Shown here piece by piece: positions 46,850-57,523 of a stretch of 64,000 nucleotides of DNA. How positions within the stretch are numbered: position 1 is the stretch's first letter; every line of letters starts with the position of its first letter. The position numbers and the translations under genes are program-made. This stretch comes from Nageia nagi (taxonomy: Eukaryota > Pinophyta): the NCBI GenBank assembly GCA_050084985.1, contig JBITNC010000001.1, positions 128,960,001 through 129,024,000 of the forward strand. The letters are read 5' to 3'. The notes beneath the pieces were generated by a model, which worked only from the letters and a program-made list of their open reading frames with translations, had not been told where the DNA came from and made no database searches.

Positions 46850-47490
46850 AGCCAAAAGGAAGAGCACATTACTCTATCAAGATTAGTTTGAATGAGATCC
46901 TTTTCCATGGGCATATTGTTCCTTGTAAACTCTGCACCCATTAGATCCAAATCAATTAAATTATTATTATCCAAAATGTAATTGAGATTAGCCATATCAC
47001 TGCATTTTGCTCTCCCCCCTAGATTTTTTATGGGGATGAAGGATTATATTAAAGTCACCCATAATAATCCAAGGGATGTCAAAGAATAATATTCTATCTT
47101 CAGTTAATATATCAAATACTTTTCTTCTTTCCATAGAGTTGTTGGGAGCATATAGATTTGTAATGATGAACTTGAAATTTTATTCAATGTTGATAATTTA
47201 AGTGTGAATAAATCTATTAGAGAGATTCACACAAGGATAATTTTCAAGTTTCATTGTGTTAGGATCCCAAAGAGTCATTAGCCCTCCTGAGTTTCCATCT
47301 AACTCCTACCATTGAAAGTTGGCATCCTTCCACATCTTCCTTTTTGTGTCTATAATACTATCTTCCTTAACATTTGATTCCTGGATCAAGATAATGTTTT
47401 GTTTTTTTTCATACCAAATATCCTTAAAGGATCTTTTTTTTCTAGGGGCATTGTAGCCCCTTATATTCCATGATAGGATCTTTATTAAGG
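46850..47490 (-). pseudogene. Endonuclease of the LINE (ORF2 N-terminus)
   Basis: The minus strand starts about 47480 with a WNIRG-like block, then IWYEKKQNIILIQES (the catalytic QE..), NSGGLMTLWDP at about 47270, and IIMGDFNIIL at about 47045-47075. These are the exonuclease/endonuclease/phosphatase fold motifs of L1 endonuclease. Nicks target DNA in the active protein. Confidence 0.9.
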
Positions 47491-47639
47491 ACCTAAAGAG
47501 GCCATCTAGCCTCCACTCTACTCTAAAGTGTGTTTCTTCCCATCAACAATGTCTTGTTCTATAAAATGATTCCTTACTTCCCTTTAGTAAGGTCTTTTAG
47601 AGTTGCCTTGACCCACATTTGACGCTTTCCTAGTGTTCA

Positions 47640-48840
47640 AAATGTTCCTAGGTGGGATGTCAAATCCTAAATTTTATTGATGTGTGACTATAGTTGTAGC
47701 TTGACTATCTACATTTTTAGCCTTTTTAATAACCCTTCTAAGCTCTTCTTCCTCATCTTTTCCTTCAATACCTTCATTAACTTCCATATCTGATGTTTCA
47801 TTTTTAGAAGATTCTATATTATTTTATCCTTATTAATTCCTTCTAGTATACCTAGGACTACATATGGGTTATTACTAGTCAAGGGAGTGTGGCTTATGTT
47901 GCTTTCTTTTAATGATTTATCTATGATTTTTGAAGGATTTATATTCATTTTTTTGCTAACATTCTTCTTATTTTTCCAACCCTTTCCCTTCTAAACTATC
48001 TTCCATTCATTGTCTTCATTTTTATTCACATTGTTAGATTTTGTTTGAGCTCTTTTTTCTTCATCTCTAGTTTTTTTTGGGGACGATCTTTAGCATAATG
48101 ATCAAAGCTTTTTCAAATACCACATTACACTAGAAGGTTTTCATAATGTATTGGTTGAATCCATTCTCATCCATATTTAGTTTTTAATTCACTTTCTCTC
48201 CTTAAGGTCTTAGTAATATCCATATTAACAATGATTCTAGCATCCATGAATTTTTATTTGAGATGTATGGCTCTTTCAATCATAATGAATGAGCCTATTT
48301 CTTTGGCTACTCTTGCTATAACACTTGGATGCTAATAGGATAGGTGTAGGCCTGGTAATGAGATCCAAGTAGGTATGAGATTAAAATTTTCTATTTCTAT
48401 GAAAAACTCTTATCCCATCACTTGATTGCAAGCCCCTTTTTACCAAGGAACTAGGATCCAAGCTCCATAACTTTATGAAGATCTTCTTCAAATTGAAATT
48501 TAAAAATTAGGAATTCCTTAGGAAGTGCAATCAAGGAAACTAGCCCTTTAGTAATCCATCTATCATGAATCCATATTTGAATAAGTTCAATCGAAGTTCT
48601 TATTCCTAAGAATATATCGATAAGGATATTTTTTAAATTATTTTCTTCCACTTCAGTAATATTTTTAGTGATAGTGATACTTACTAATTCCTTGGTGAAA
48701 TAAGGTTCTAGGACCTCATTTATGGCCATTTCTACAAATGGGTTTTTCAAATAATTATCAATATCAACATACTAGTTTTGAGAATCATTTTCCTCAAGAA
48801 TAAGACATGCTTCTATTCCATCCATATCTTTAGTGTATGA
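47640..48840 (-). pseudogene. ORF1 of the LINE (DUF4283 plus zinc knuckle)
   Basis: The open frame 48451-48750 contains IQIWIHDRWITKGLVSLIAL and FLIFKFQFEEDLHKVMELGS, the DUF4283 pattern (W...G...F.F...D...V...G.W). It continues with ILVPW, WISLPGLHLSYW and IGSFIMIERA. A degraded CCHC knuckle near 48105-48140 has CGI then FDHYAKD. A Lys/Asn-rich tail follows. Nucleic-acid-binding partner of ORF2 in plant LINEs. Confidence 0.82.
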
Positions 48841-48859
48841 TAGTGTACCAAGCTTAGGA

Positions 48860-49014
48860 AGTATTCAAGATTATTTCTTCATCCTCTATCTCAATTGGTG
48901 CTACAGAAGCTATACTTTCCATTGCATATGCATGCCTATTATTAGTTCTTGGAATATTCTAAATAGTGTATCTATCAAACTTATCTAACAAATAAGTAAC
49001 TACTATCTTGTATG
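48860..49014 (-). pseudogene. Second RNase H of element 4, C-terminal piece
   Basis: The minus strand reads YKIVVTYLLDKFDRYTI, NIPRTNNRHAYAMESIASVA and PIEIEDEE, matching the same region of element 2 (YKVISAKLLVCF...MASVASLIPIDIE). It continues the domain at 62592-63006; element 5 separates the pieces. The last five bases, 49010-49014 (GTATG), are the element 5 target-site duplication. Confidence 0.85.
49010..49014. repeat. Target-site duplication of element 5, left copy
   Basis: GTATG, matched by 62587-62591. With one copy removed, the host frame reads KPYKIVV without a gap, which confirms both boundaries. Confidence 0.92.
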
Positions 49015-49369
49015 TGTATTCTTTTAGAATTACACTCTGAATTGGGGTAATACAAAATTATTCTTTTATTACTATCAATTCCTTCTATTCTCATTTCTTT
49101 CTCTTAAGAGTCTCTGGGAGTTATTTTCTTTCTCTTAGAGTGCCCGAGAATTGTAAATAAGAGTGTTTGAGAGTGCATGGGAATTGTAAGTACAAGTATT
49201 TAGGAGTTGTAAAATCTTTTATTCCTTCATTATTACCAATTCCTTCTATTCTCATTTTCTTCTCTTGGAGTGCATGGGAATTGTAAGTACAAGTATCTGA
49301 GAGTTATATTTATTCCCTTAGAGTGTTTGGGAATTATTAATACAAGTGTCCAAGAGTTTTATAAATTCA

Positions 49370-49865
49370 AATCCAAGACATCTAACAAAGCCCATCAATT
49401 TTGAGTGATGACAACATAATTTTTGACTCAAATCAATAGGTCCTAGAACAAGTAATGGTAGGTGAAGATTTATGAAGACATCAAACAAAAACCATTAATT
49501 TTGATTGATGACATCATAATTTTTGACTAAAATCAGTGGGTCTTAGAATAAGCAATGGTGGGTGAAGATTTATGAAGACATCAAATAGATTCTATTGATT
49601 CTGAGTGATGATGTCATAATTTTTTATTAAAATCAATAGATCCCAGAATAAGTAATGGTAGGTGAAGATTTATGAAGACATCAAATAGAGCCCATTGATT
49701 CTAAGTGATGTCATAATTTTTGACCAAAATTAATGGGTCCCAAAATAAGTAATGGCGAGTGAGGATTTATGAAGACATCAAACAAAGCCTATTGATTTTG
49801 AGTGATAACATCATAATTTTTTAGTAAAATCAATGGGTCCCAAAAGAACTAGATCATCAGTAAAG
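49370..49865. repeat. Tandem repeat of about 100 bases in the 5' LTR of element 5
   Basis: Five units begin near 49377, 49476, 49576, 49675 and 49770 with GA(A)GACATCAAA, then AGCCCATTGATT, GAGTGATGACATCATAATTT, AATCAATGGGTCC and AAATAAGCAATGGTGGGTGA-like text. The same array recurs in the 3' LTR. Confidence 0.92.
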
Positions 49866-50430
49866 TTTGGATGAAGAAAATAGAACCCACAAAGAAAAGG
49901 TAAGAGTAATGCATAAGAAGGAACACCTAGGTTTACTTTATCTTAAGTGTTTGACCCTCAGGGCCCTATCAATGTGTCAACACCAACTCATTTCCACATA
50001 ACAGTGGTTGTTTCTTCTCGAACCAAGTTGACATAATGTTTACCAACTATGATTACTATGATTAATGACATCTCCAATAGAGATCATAAAGGTTGCAAAG
50101 AAGTAGATAGTAGAGGATAAAGCATAGTACCAAATCCTACCCATCAATTTGTAGATAATTAATTATATAAATAGCTATAGTGTCATCTTTAATTAGCTAC
50201 AAGGTTGAAGAAGAAGCAATTAATGACATGTCATAAGGATTATAGCTCTATGGACATGGCTATTTAGAAATTGCAAATTTTCAAAAATTCATGCTATTGG
50301 TACTTATTCACTGTGTAATCTAACACAATTGTAGTATTTAACGTAAGTAGTGTTGTTTTAATTACTTCATTCAATGGGAGCAATTATGTATATTAATGAA
50401 ACACAACCACCTAAGAAGGGGGGAAGGATT

Positions 50431-50438
50431 TATAAATA
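50431..50438 (+). promoter_or_regulatory. TATA box of the element 5 LTR, only in the 5' copy
   Basis: TATAAATA after a purine-rich GGGGGGAAGGATT run, at a likely U3/R position. It lies within the 740-base segment missing from the 3' LTR. Confidence 0.55.
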
Positions 50439-50949
50439 GCTAACTTCTAGAGATCAAAAGGGTCAAACATTCTAGAAAATTTGCCCAAATCTATAAGATG
50501 TATTTATATATGATAATACAATTAGATAATGCTTTACCCTCTTGCAACTAAGTGGCTATTTATTGCTTTTGTGGATGTTATGTGTGAAATATTTTCTTCA
50601 AATTATGGCTATGTATTATGATTGTGAGACCTTAGGTATGAGATAGCTTGCTAATCTTGATCTTGGCTATGGATTGCTACCTATGCTACAATGCTCGAGT
50701 TGTATATTTCTTATTTTTAATCTCTTTTTATTTACTTATTTCTTTCTTATAACTCTTTCTCCTTTCATTTCTTTCTAGTTACTTTTGACCTTTAATATAG
50801 ATAGGAACTAGCCTATAAATCAGAGATTGAGTAGAAAACCAACATGAGCACATCTCCACGCCTTCTATTCTTTCAAGTAATCTACCATTACACGTAGTGG
50901 ACAACATGACCAAAAAAAACCCTTTTAGGTTACGTTATACCGATCAATA

Positions 50950-51379
50950 GTAGCCAGTTCCATTTTTAGCATGCTTGATGGGACCAACAAGCTAAATTCC
51001 ATATTTAGCAAGCATAGTTAGGCTTGATGGTCTCATTTGGTGGGATATCAACTAAATCCTTCAATATTATAAGGTTCTTTTAACCTTATTGGTGACTTTG
51101 CTATCAACCAGTTAATGTTTTGAACCTTGACACCTCCAAAACATAGATTAAGTAGAAGTAGTGCCAAAAATTCCCTTAGATAGCCTAGATTTTAAAAGCT
51201 ATCAGTTCCTCATAGGAGGCCTAGGTAAAAGATTTCTCTAATTATATCTCCTTTGGTCCCCATAAGGGAAATCCTAGTGTCAGTTGTATTTAACTCAATC
51301 CCTAAAAATCTTATCTCCTACCCATTGTCCATGTATGGTTCAACTAGTAGATTTTTCTACCTAGAATAATAGTCATCCT
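50950..51379 (+). other. Leader of element 5
   Basis: Follows the 5' LTR with GTAGCCAGTTCC; no match to a usual plant primer site. A word like GCTTGATGG(G/T) occurs twice near 50970 and 51030. No coding domain. Confidence 0.5.
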
Positions 51380-52600
51380 TTGGTTGTTGTTTGTAATTCC
51401 CCTCCTATACCTCAAGTAGCTTTCAAAGTCTTGCCCAAATATGATGGCTTTGAAAAGACACCATATGAACATTATCAAGATGTAACTTTGTTAGCTTCAA
51501 GCTTTGATATTACTAATGAAATCATGATGACTAGATTACTATCATACTCTTTTGAGGGCAAAGCAGTCGAGTGGTTTAAAACTTTTACCCCCTAATCTAT
51601 AAAGTCATGGGGAGAGTTATGTCAAGCTTTAATTAAAATATTTGCTATATATGGTGATGATAGCATGTTCCTTAGCCTTATAACATGTATCAAAATATAT
51701 TGTTATGAATTTATTAATGATTTCAATATTAAATTTGAAAGAACGTGGAAATCCATACCAATAAGGATTAGACTAACAAATTTATAAGATTTGGTGTATT
51801 AAATGAAGGGATTTTTTCTTGACCTCAATATGCTCATTTTTATGTCAAGAGATACATTTCCACATGTTTACCAAATAGCAAAAACCATAGAACATACCCT
51901 AGTGTTCTCTGGTAAAATGTAGCTTAGAACAATCATGCCTTTATTTTTGAATTTACCTCTTAAATAGGCTCCAAAAATAGGTCACCCTAGAGTTCTAGCC
52001 TTACCACCTCCTTCCAAACCTATTGTCCAAAATCAATTATCATCATTACCTGATCTTGCATCCATAAGTATTAGTGCTAAACCTAAATCTCAAGAAGAGG
52101 AAAGAATAAGGTAGTTGGAGGCAACTATCAAGAATCCACCCAATAAGCTCACTCTATAAGAAAGGCAAAATCATGGTTTTAATTATAAAAGATATGATAA
52201 TTAGTATCAACCAAGATTCCATCCTAAGGTCAACCAGCTAGAATAGATAAATCCTTCCAAAATAATTGAAAACGTTGTTATGACTAGTCATATAAATAAT
52301 GTTGCTTTATGCATTATAGAATGGTGTCCACCATGTTTAGCTCCTCATTTTCTATATTCAGGTGTGGTGTATCAATATTAGTACTTGGGATTACAATCTG
52401 ACTAGATGGTGGAACCTACATCAGATCTTACTATTGATCTTATAATGCTGAACTTTTGGCTTTTAAGATATGCTAGAGAGCAAGCAAATTATGTTCAAAC
52501 TAGAGCAACTTCTTTAATAGTTCCACAGCAACCCCAAGCCACTCACCAATATTAAGCATCCATTCAAGTAAAACCTAAACCTAAGAAATCTAAGGCTCAC
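51380..52600 (+). pseudogene. gag of element 5
   Basis: The first open frame gives FKVLPKYDGFEKTPYEHY and SFEGKAVEWFKTFTP, then after a stop SWGELCQALIKIFA, the retrotransposon gag pattern (G.A..WF...P..SI.SW..L...F...F). A Cys-rich part near 52320 (CIIEWCPPCLAPHF) may be a zinc-binding remnant. Interrupted by many stops. Confidence 0.85.
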
Positions 52601-52689
52601 TTAGATCAACCTCAAAACCAACAACATCAAGTTCCATTAAATTTAGGTACTATTCCATCAAATATAGGTACTAATGCCCTAGTTAAAAT

Positions 52690-53370
52690 AAACCCCGCTG
52701 CAACTAGAAAAGAAGTCTTAGAGAAGGAAAGACCTAATATAGTGAGATATCCTTTCATTATCGATTATCATAAAAAAAATGCTACTCAATATTTTAGAAC
52801 ACATCAACAAGTAGGATCAAGTAAGTTCATCCCATATGCTCTGTATAATATTATGGAAGAATTAAAGAAAACTCCCTCTAAGATGACCATGTTTGATGCA
52901 TTAAAGATACTAGGTTAATTAGATCTTTTGCAAGAAGCTTTGAAGTTAATAAATAGTAACAAAAGGGTAAATGAATATAATCCTATCTATGTAATGTTTG
53001 AAGATGTCCCTCCAACTCAAATAGGTATAACAAGATCCCCACCTTTCTATTTATCTTTGAGACTAGAAGGTTGGGTAGTGAACAACTATATGATTGATAC
53101 CAAAGCTACAATAATTCTAATCCCTAAAGCTATTATAGATGAAATGAAGCTATATATTACAAAATATATTGATGGTGTCATATAATTAGATTTTTCCTTA
53201 GTAGATGTAGTTGGTAGTGTCAAAGGATTTCAAATAACTTTGAATGCTTTCTCTGATATTCATGTTGTCCAAGATATTATTGTAGTTGATCTTCCACCTT
53301 TATTTATAATATGTCTTGCTAGAGAATTTATCGCTAAATTGGGAGGATACCTAGCTTAAGACTATAGTCA
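52690..53370 (+). pseudogene. Aspartic protease region of element 5
   Basis: The open frame 52928-53185 contains a block LEGWVVNNYMIDTKATIILI. MIDTKAT corresponds to the protease motif LIDTGAS with Gly changed to Lys. IVVDLPPLFIICLAREFIAK follows in frame after a stop at 53184 and looks like the usual C-terminal part. Located between gag and the first RNase H. Confidence 0.75.
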
Positions 53371-53559
53371 CCTTCTCCTTCCTTTCCAAAATAAACAAGT
53401 AAAAATTTTGAATGAAGGCACCAAAATTATCCATCTCAAAAAGATCACTGAATAAAACTATATGAATGATCCATAACCAATGGAAGTATTTGAAAGTGAC
53501 ACACTAATGGAATCACTACTAACAACTAAAGTTATTTCAGTAAATGATTTGAATTATTA

Positions 53560-54000
53560 GGTCATAGATGATAGCATGGGAAATTATTATTTATATGAGA
53601 AAACTCAGCCAATCTCAGTCACTATTGATAAATAATATGACATATGGATGATGTATTTTTATGGTTCTCAACATAGACATGGATTCACGTGGACTTATAC
53701 AAATAATGCTGTTGAGTATGAAGCCCTTTATTTAGGGTTATCTAAAGTAATCAGTATAAGCATCAAGTGCCTAATTATCCATGGTGATTTAGAATTGGTC
53801 ATTAAGTAGGTTAGAAATTAGATTAGTGTAAAACATCATTATCTGAAGAACTACAAGAATAGAGTGTGGGATTTATTGAATTCATTCTTGGCTATCAATT
53901 TTATATCTATTCTTAGAAGGCACAACCAAATAGCTGATGCACTTACTAAAAGAGGGGCACATTATAATCTTGCTTATTATAAAAGAGAAGCTCTTGGAGT
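53560..54000 (+). pseudogene. RNase H located upstream of RT in element 5
   Basis: In order: WMMYFYGSQHRHGFTWTY at about 53646 (DGS became YGS), NNAVEYEALYLGLSKVISIS, IIHGDLELVIK, a stop, then KNYKNRVWDLLNSFLAINF and RRHNQIADAL. D-E-D-D positions are visible except the first, which is Tyr. The late part shares one 171-codon open frame (53864-54379) with the linker to RT, so the order is original and not a rearrangement artefact. Closest in motif style to the archaeal-type RNase H of Tat elements. Confidence 0.85.
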
Positions 54001-54470
54001 CAAAGTTCAATGTAGGCCTTCAATACCTAATGTTGCAAAATTTTGTCAAGTATTCAACTCTAATGAGAATATTATGAACTTTCTCATGGATGAAGTAGTG
54101 GCTCATACTTTTGGTATTCAGAAAATACCTACTTTTTTCCAAGAATCAAATGTTATTCAACTCAAAAATAATGTTATACCAAAAGGATTGCTCTCTTTTG
54201 AAAGACTATTTGATTCAAAAGATGTTCAAAAGGCTAAGTTTATGGCCATCCTGAAGGAGAATTATGTTGAGCTAGAAGTAGAACCTGAGAAGTATATAAA
54301 AGTTGGTTTAGAGTGTTTAGATACAAAAAAGGTTATTATATCTCAAATTTATAATAAGTTTTCCCAAGTAATTACCTAGACTTATGATGATCTTAAGACA
54401 TATGACAAGAGAGTCATCTAACACATAATTGAGCTTGAACTAGATGTCAAACCATACAGGCAACAACAAA
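54001..54470 (+). pseudogene. RNase H to RT linker of element 5
   Basis: Same open frame as the RNase H end, with VQCRPSIPN followed by VFNSNENIMNFL. It leads after a stop at 54377 into HIIELELDVKPYRQQQRLVN, the usual text just before an RT. A RPSIP-type linker after such an RNase H is a pattern I recall from plant gypsy polyproteins, but I cannot verify it here. Confidence 0.6.
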
Positions 54471-54479
54471 GACTAGTCA

Positions 54480-55110
54480 ACCCAAAAATAGAGGAAGCTA
54501 TGAAATAAGAGTTAATCAAATTACTTGATTCAAAAATTATTTATCCTATCAAGTATTCTTGTAGAGTTGCAAATTTAGTTCTTGTTAGAAAAAAAAATTG
54601 AAGAAATCAAACTCTATATTGATTATAGAAATTTGAATAAAATATCTCTTAAAGATAATTATTCTCTCCCTCCTATGGAGCAGATCCTACATACATTAGC
54701 TAGAGCTTGCTATTTTTTAATGATTGATGGTTACTCAAGATTTAACTATTTTTGGATTAAATATGAAGATTAATTAAAAACTACATTTACAACTAAATGG
54801 AGGACATTTGCTTTTCAAAGAATGTCATTTGGTCTTTCTAATGCAAGAGCCACCTTTCAAAAAGCCATGGATCATGCATTTGGTGAACTAATAAATAAGA
54901 TGATACTGATCTATCTAGATGATATCATAGTCTTCTCCAGAAGAAAAAATAATCACCTAGAACATCTAATACAAGTATTTGGAAGATTTATGAAATTTGG
55001 CATTTTAATTAATCCAAAAAATCATTTTTTATGATCGACCAAGGAAAATTGCTTGGAGACATTATCTCAAAAGAGGGACTAGCAATTGATCTAGACAAAG
55101 TAAAAGCTAT
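54480..55110 (+). pseudogene. Reverse transcriptase of element 5
   Basis: KLLDSKIIYPIKYS, then IKLYIDYRNLNKISLKDNYS, MIDGYSRFNYFWI, FAFQRMSFGLSNARATFQKA and the catalytic ILIYLDDIIVFS at about 54905-54935. YLDD is intact. A stop at 54771 and a frame change after 55034 interrupt it. Confidence 0.93.
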
Positions 55111-55620
55111 ATAAGCATTGCCACTACCCTCCAACAAGAAGGCCTTATATTCATTCCTTGGTCAAATCAATTTTGTTAGAAAATTCATCAATAATTTTTC
55201 AAATATTGTATCCCCAATCACTTCAATGCTAAAGAAAGATGTTGTATTTTCTTGGTCATATGAAGCAAAAGTAGCCATCAAAGAAATAACAAAGGCTATA
55301 ATAGAAGCTCCCATGCTTAAAAATTTTGATATGGCAAAATATTTCATCATGTATGCACATGGAGCAAATAGGAGCATTGCTATAATTCTAGCACAAAAAG
55401 ATGACAACAATGAAGAATATCCGATTGCCTTTCATAGTCAGACACTACATCAAAACTAGCAAAGGTACTCATTTATTAAAAACCAAGTGTTTTTCATAAT
55501 TAAAGGGCTTAAAAAATTCAAGCATTATGTCTCTCATAATAGAATCCTTATATTTACTATCCATCTAGATGTAAGAAATTATGTTATACAAGGAGATCTA
55601 GATGAAGAAAAGACTAGTTA
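55111..55620 (+). pseudogene. Connection RNase H of element 5, downstream of RT
   Basis: SFLGQINFVRKFINNFSNIV begins the RT connection. FIMYAHGANRSIAIILAQKD, EYPIAFHSQTL and FIIKGLKKFKHYV are the gypsy RNase H blocks with the first Asp changed (FIMYAHGA in place of Y.DAS). This is the standard RNase H, so element 5 carries two. Confidence 0.87.
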
Positions 55621-55779
55621 GATTACTAAAATAATGGACTATGATATAGAAATTAAACCAACCAAATTGATCAAAGGTAGGGCTCTCTATGAAAATATAG
55701 CTAAAGCTTCACATATGATTACTCTTATGGAGGATGAATATCAAATCAATCAAGAAAGTGATTGGATTAAATAAATCAT

Positions 55780-57010
55780 GTTTTATTTCCAAACTGGCAA
55801 GTGCCCTGAAGCTCTAGACAAATTTCAAAGAAGGAGATTCAACTTGCATACCCACAAGTTTATCATGATAAATGATCATTTGTATATAAAAATTTTGATC
55901 AAACTCTACTAAAATGTGTGACTTAAGATGAATCTCATAGAATATTGCATGAATTTCATTACAGATTCTTTGGCAAGCATTACAGTGCACCAACTACAAC
56001 AACAAAAGTATTACAAGTTGGATATTACTAGCCCATTATATTTCAAGATTCATTCAAGATTGCCCAAGAATTTGAAAAATGCAACAAATTTATGGGAAAG
56101 AGGAGATAAGTTGCAATGCCTCTTAAACTTTTGGTAGTTTAAGAACCCTTTCAACAATGGGGTATGGATTTCATTGGTGTTATAAACCTAAATTCCTTGG
56201 TAGGCCATAAGTTTATTTTGATTGCAACAGATTACTTCACTAGATGGTCAGAGGCTATGCCATGTAAAAATGCAGATCAAGAAGTGGTGATAGAAATGAT
56301 TAAAATGATAATCACTCACTTTGGAATCCCATAGACTATTGTGTTAGAGAATGGCTCGGCATTTATTTGAAGGTAATTTATCAAGATTTATGGCTTAATA
56401 TGGAGTGTATTGGTTATTCTCTTCAAATTATTACCCATAAGGTAATGGGTTAGCTGAATCAACTAACAAAAATCTAACCCAAATCATCAAGAGAAAAATT
56501 GAAAGGAATCCTAAACAATGGCATACATAATTAGAATTTACATTATCGATAGACAAGATCAGTATAAAATCAGTAATAAAGACATCCCCATATGCATTGG
56601 TATATGGTCAAAGAACTGTGTTTGCCAATACACATGGAGTTACCAGCATTGAAAATCCTACAAGAAATGGAGGACCATCACTTTGAGCCACTACAATCAA
56701 GGTATAGTTAGCTCCTAAAATTGAAGTAAAATCATAACAAAGCATATGAATCATTCTAGCATTACTAGCACATTATCAAGAAGTGGTTTGATAAGAAAAA
56801 GTCTTCCTAGGTGAAGTTTGAACTAGGTGATATTATCCTCAAATGGAATGAGGAAAGAGCAAAACTCAGAAGACATCAAAAATTTGATTCTTTTTGAAGC
56901 AAACCTTACATCATCACTCAATCCATGCAAAGTAATACATTCAAATTGTAAGATATACCAAGTCTTAAAAATTACCTATTCCCATCAATAAGATCTATTT
57001 GAAACATTAC
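55780..57010 (+). pseudogene. Integrase of element 5
   Basis: Zinc-binding start near 55935 in one frame (ILHEFHYRFFGKHY, GYY). The core reads GHKFILIATDYFTRWSEAMP near 56200 and IITHFGIP, then a stop. The region near 56585-56610 reads SPYALVYGQRTVF, the usual SP..LVYG block. The frame is shifted several times. Follows RT and RNase H as in Ty3/gypsy. Confidence 0.88.
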
Positions 57011-57523
57011 CAAGTGATGAGATGATCTTGTAGCACTCACAAAATAATGTAAATTGTAAGTATTTTCAAAAAAAAAGGACTTGTACATCTTTTGCACATA
57101 GTTCTTAAAAATTAGGTAGTCATTAATGTTCAACATTAATTTAGCATGATCAAGAGTTAATATAAATGTACTGCTTAGCCATCAACTGAATAAGATAGCA
57201 TTTAAGTAAATATTTCCTTGAATTTCATAAACTATTGCATAAGTACCACAAATTAAGTCTGACATGATTTGAAAATAATTATCCAACTTATGCTAGCTCA
57301 ATTTGTACAATGCATGGGTCTCAAGATCCTTAAATATTAATTGCCATTTATGGAAATCTCACCAACTTTGGATGAATAAAATTCCCCCCATACCCTCTAG
57401 TTCAACACTTAGTCAATTTCAAGCACATAAATTTTTAAAGCATTCAAAACTTATTTTAGAGCCAAATTGAATCAAGATATAGAAAGTTGCAAGACCTTGC
57501 ATAGCATATATTACCATTTTCAA
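57011..57523 (+). other. Spacer between integrase and the 3' coding region of element 5
   Basis: About 500 bases, AT-rich, with no domain seen. Confidence 0.5.

Larger units (their letters stand above)
43900..48850 (-). mobile_element. L1-type LINE (non-LTR retrotransposon), decayed
   Basis: Minus-strand order: ORF1 with a DUF4283-like domain and zinc knuckle, ORF2 with apurinic endonuclease, reverse transcriptase and a zf-RVT zinc-binding region. That is the plant L1 layout, about 4.9 kb. Both ends are uncertain: the 5' end abuts element 4 near 48855, and no clear poly-A tail could be placed at the left end. Stops and frameshifts throughout. Confidence 0.88.
49015..50949 (+). repeat. 5' LTR of element 5
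   Basis: Starts TGTATTCTTTTAG and ends CCGATCAATA. It carries short purine-rich repeats at 49080-49370, five 100-base repeats at about 49370-49860, a segment at about 49812-50548 that the 3' LTR lacks, and a TATA box at 50431. Confidence 0.92.

Noticed and set aside
55162-55410. Minus-strand open frame in element 5
   Set aside because: Antisense shadow of the RNase H region; reads as hydrophobic only because of complementarity.
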